Assembly: GCA_002751075.1 (NCBI GenBank)
Contig: NAOQ01000509.1
Coordinates: 1,785 to 20,092 of the forward strand
Direction: 5' to 3'
DNA from: Ichthyophonus hoferi
Taxonomy: Eukaryota; Opisthokonta; Ichthyosporea; Ichthyophonida; Ichthyophonidae
DNA length: 18,308 nt
The notes beneath the pieces are model-generated. The model saw only the letters and a list, made by a program, of their open reading frames with translations, made no database searches and was not told where the DNA came from. This document shows, one piece after another, positions 16,813 through 18,308 of this stretch (the stretch's first letter is position 1; each line of letters starts with the position of its first letter). A program made the position numbers and the translations under genes.

Positions 16813-16884
16813 ATGAAGGCTTCCATTGTTTTCTTGTTTGCATTATGTACCCTGCTTTTGGTAAGGTCACTTGCTAATATTTAG
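16813..16884 (+). CDS. Signal-peptide-like ORF or first exon
   Basis: ATG 16813 encodes MKASIVFLFALCTLLL, a textbook n-region plus hydrophobic core. It is followed at 16861 by GTAAGG, a good 5' splice donor after G. Read through, the frame ends at 16882 after VRSLANI, where SLA would be a plausible cleavage site. Most likely the first exon of a small secreted protein, or chance. A possible acceptor is TCTTTTAAGTAG near 17030-17040, but no convincing second exon was found. Confidence 0.3.
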   Translation: MKASIVFLFALCTLLLVRSLANI

Positions 16885-17130
16885 TTTCATTTTCCATTTT
16901 GAATTTTGTATAATGTTATGAGACGATGAATAATCTTTCATTTTTTCATGTTTTAATTAAAACAATAAAGAAGACCATGTAAGAGAAAGGAACTATAGAA
17001 GTTATTGCATGTGTTCGTCTGTGATTGATCTTTTAAGTAGTTGTGAGCTAATACTTGGAGAAAGATACATGTATACATTTTTATTGTGTTGTACAGTGTA
17101 GTATATATTGTGTTATAGCATATTCTATTA

Positions 17131-17188
17131 TACACACATACATGCATACATACATACATACATATACACACATATACCTACCTACCTA
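17131..17188. repeat. CATA/CCTA tetranucleotide microsatellite
   Basis: ACACACATACATGCATACAT and following CATA units, then CACACATATA and three CCTA units. Compound simple repeat. Confidence 0.85.
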
Positions 17189-17428
17189 CTATACTTATAC
17201 TTGCAGAGTTCGAGCGTGTGTATACAGATTTTTTTGCATGATGTTTATAAGAAACTTCCATGAAATTTTAGTTTGTCACAAAAGATGCGCCCTACTGATA
17301 GTAATTGAAGTCTGATAACCGACAACCTCCAAGGAATATGATGTTGTTTGCTTACAGTTAGCTAATAGAGTTTATATTTGCAATGTAACATGCATTATAG
17401 TATAATAGAGATATACATCTTTAGAATA

Positions 17429-17452
17429 TTAATATATATATATATATATATT
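17429..17452. repeat. (AT)n palindromic run
   Basis: AATATTAAT followed by a long run of TA dinucleotides ending in ATT. Self-complementary and expected to vary in length between strains. Confidence 0.8.
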
Positions 17453-17796
17453 ATCATACATGCATACGTGAATAAACACATCTATTCTTGTATATATAAG
17501 ATATATTCTACAGCAGCAATATAAACGCAACCTTTTATCCTGTAGATGTACATTAGACAAGATTAAACTATTCCTATACTGGCTTGTACACAACATAAAT
17601 ATTATTTCTTTCCTATCTATTGATTTTTTATTACGTATATTATTGCTTCGTTTTATTATAGACTAATACTTTTACCTATTTCTATTATTTATAGTTGGAT
17701 ATTTGGAGATATTCGATTAGTAAGTCAGTTATTATTTTATAAAAATACCAGTCGGTTGGTTTGTTATAGAGTGTGTGAGATATAGGATAGAAGTAG

Positions 17797-17840
17797 GATG
17801 GAAGAAAGAGAGGAGGAGAGAGAGAGAAAAAGAGAAAAAG
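17797..17840. repeat. GA-rich purine tract
   Basis: About 44 bases of almost pure A/G on the plus strand (AGGATGGAAGAAAGAGAGGA and on to AGAGAAAAAGAGAAAAAG). A shorter similar tract lies at about 807-835. Simple-sequence purine tract, possibly promoter-associated. Confidence 0.7.
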
Positions 17841-17973
17841 GTAGATACAGAAAATACCAAAGGCAACTAACTACCTAATAAGTCTAATAACCTCTTCTTC
17901 CCTGCACATACCATGACCCAATCAATGACCTCCAATACAGCCCATCACAGGGAAGGCTGGGTGCCTATTGGAC

Positions 17974-18213
17974 ATGGTATGGCAGGCCGTTGAGCTTGTG
18001 CAGGATAATACTGAAGAGATAGTGGACGCAGTTATGACGCTAGGGTCCTCTTTATTGGATATGACCGGGGTAACCATGGCAACACAGACTGGGAAATACC
18101 AGCAGTTATTGGAGACCTATTTAAAGAGTATTCATCTGAATAAATTTATTAATAAAGATGAAATAATGGTAGGTGAGGGAAGAAAAAGAGGGAGGTATGA
18201 GAGGGTAGTTTAA
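17974..18213 (+). CDS. Possible ORF or internal exon, 79 aa
   Basis: The frame is open from 17929. The first ATG is 17974, giving MVWQAVELVQDNTEEIVDAV, then MTLGSSLLDMTGVTMATQTG, then YQQLLETYLKSIHLNKFIN. This is a helical, well-balanced sequence unlike nearby noise. ATCACAG at 17950 could be a 3' splice site and GTAGGTGAG at 18169 a donor, which would make 17951-18168 an internal exon and the basic tail (GEGRKRGRYERVV) intronic. The stop TAA is already part of the first unit of the 35-bp minisatellite. No family recognised. The style recalls coiled-coil or capsid-like helices, but nothing specific supports that. Confidence 0.35.
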   Translation: MVWQAVELVQDNTEEIVDAVMTLGSSLLDMTGVTMATQTGKYQQLLETYLKSIHLNKFINKDEIMVGEGRKRGRYERVV

Positions 18214-18308
18214 TACAACATAATACCATGTAATACAGTATAATATAATACAACATAATACCATGTAATACAGTATAATATAATACAACATAATACCATG
18301 TAATACAG
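18211..18308. repeat. 35-bp minisatellite, 2.8 units, cut by window end
   Basis: Units begin TAATACAACATAATACCATG at 18211, 18246 and 18281 and are identical over all visible bases. Perfect identity means recent expansion. The array continues beyond the window. Each unit itself contains three TAATA(C) sub-motifs. Confidence 0.9.

Larger units (their letters stand above)
16885..17967. other. Microsatellite-rich stretch without a supported gene
   Basis: Holds the CATA/CCTA array, an (AT)n palindromic run and a GA-rich tract listed separately. A plus-strand frame at 17055-17315 runs through the CATA array as repeated His-Thr-Tyr codons and is not taken as a gene. A 26-codon frame with ATG at 17913 (MTQSMTSNTAHHREGWVPIG...) overlaps the start of the next ORF in another phase. 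Confidence 0.5.

Noticed and set aside
17055-17315. 86-codon frame on the plus strand
   Set aside because: Its centre is the translated CATA microsatellite (repeated Tyr-His-Thr), a typical low-complexity artefact.
1-18308. CRISPR arrays, bacterial operons, phage or toxin systems
   Set aside because: No spaced direct repeats of CRISPR type, no Shine-Dalgarno-linked gene strings and no recognisable prokaryotic genes. The context is eukaryotic.

Overview
This is AT-rich, gene-poor eukaryotic nuclear DNA. It shows CCAAT/ATTGG promoter motifs, poly(dA:dT) tracts, short intron-like GTATGT...CTAAC...CAG signals, many A/T microsatellites, minisatellites at both window edges and a decayed Ty1/copia-type LTR element. 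Compact intronless genes together with these signals point to a fungus. That is an inference: no gene here is familiar enough to name a genus. Nothing suggests bacterial, organellar or rDNA sequence.

Layout. 1-1100: a 17-bp minisatellite, two diverged copies of a roughly 240-bp direct repeat, an isolated G4-type CGGGT block and a CCAAT cluster. 1100-3540: essentially a desert, with one striking CGG/CCG palindrome at 2794-2813. 3540-5400: the first real gene neighbourhood. A 217-aa disordered, Ser-rich protein lies on the minus strand (4519-5172). A series of plus-strand coding-like open frames, possibly exons or a decayed gene, runs into it tail to tail. 5400-7600: mostly empty, with one intron-like pair of splice signals and a strong hairpin. 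7600-10350: a graveyard of host-type coding sequence. It includes an unidentified 85-codon open frame and a broken type II membrane glycosyltransferase-like gene, whose downstream part has been duplicated head to tail in two ~477-bp units. 10430-12490: Ty1/copia-type fossil material on the minus strand, with LTR-like direct repeats, a polypurine tract, an RNase H-like piece and a protease-like piece. 12490-15000: a second desert with two doubtful small ORFs. 15000-15820: the second real gene, a 178-aa orphan with an ATTGGCCAAT box and a poly(dT) tract upstream. 15820-18308: small uncertain ORFs (one a signal-peptide-like exon), microsatellites, a GA-rich tract, a doubtful 79-aa ORF and a 35-bp minisatellite that runs off the window end.

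Only two ORFs (4519-5172 and 15284-15820) are too long to be chance at this base composition. Open frames of 60-85 codons are expected several times in 18 kb of DNA like this, so all shorter calls have low confidence. No operon or multi-gene system is visible. The most distinctive content is the glycosyltransferase relic with its tandem duplication and the copia fossil beside it, which together resemble a subtelomeric or heterochromatic turnover zone.
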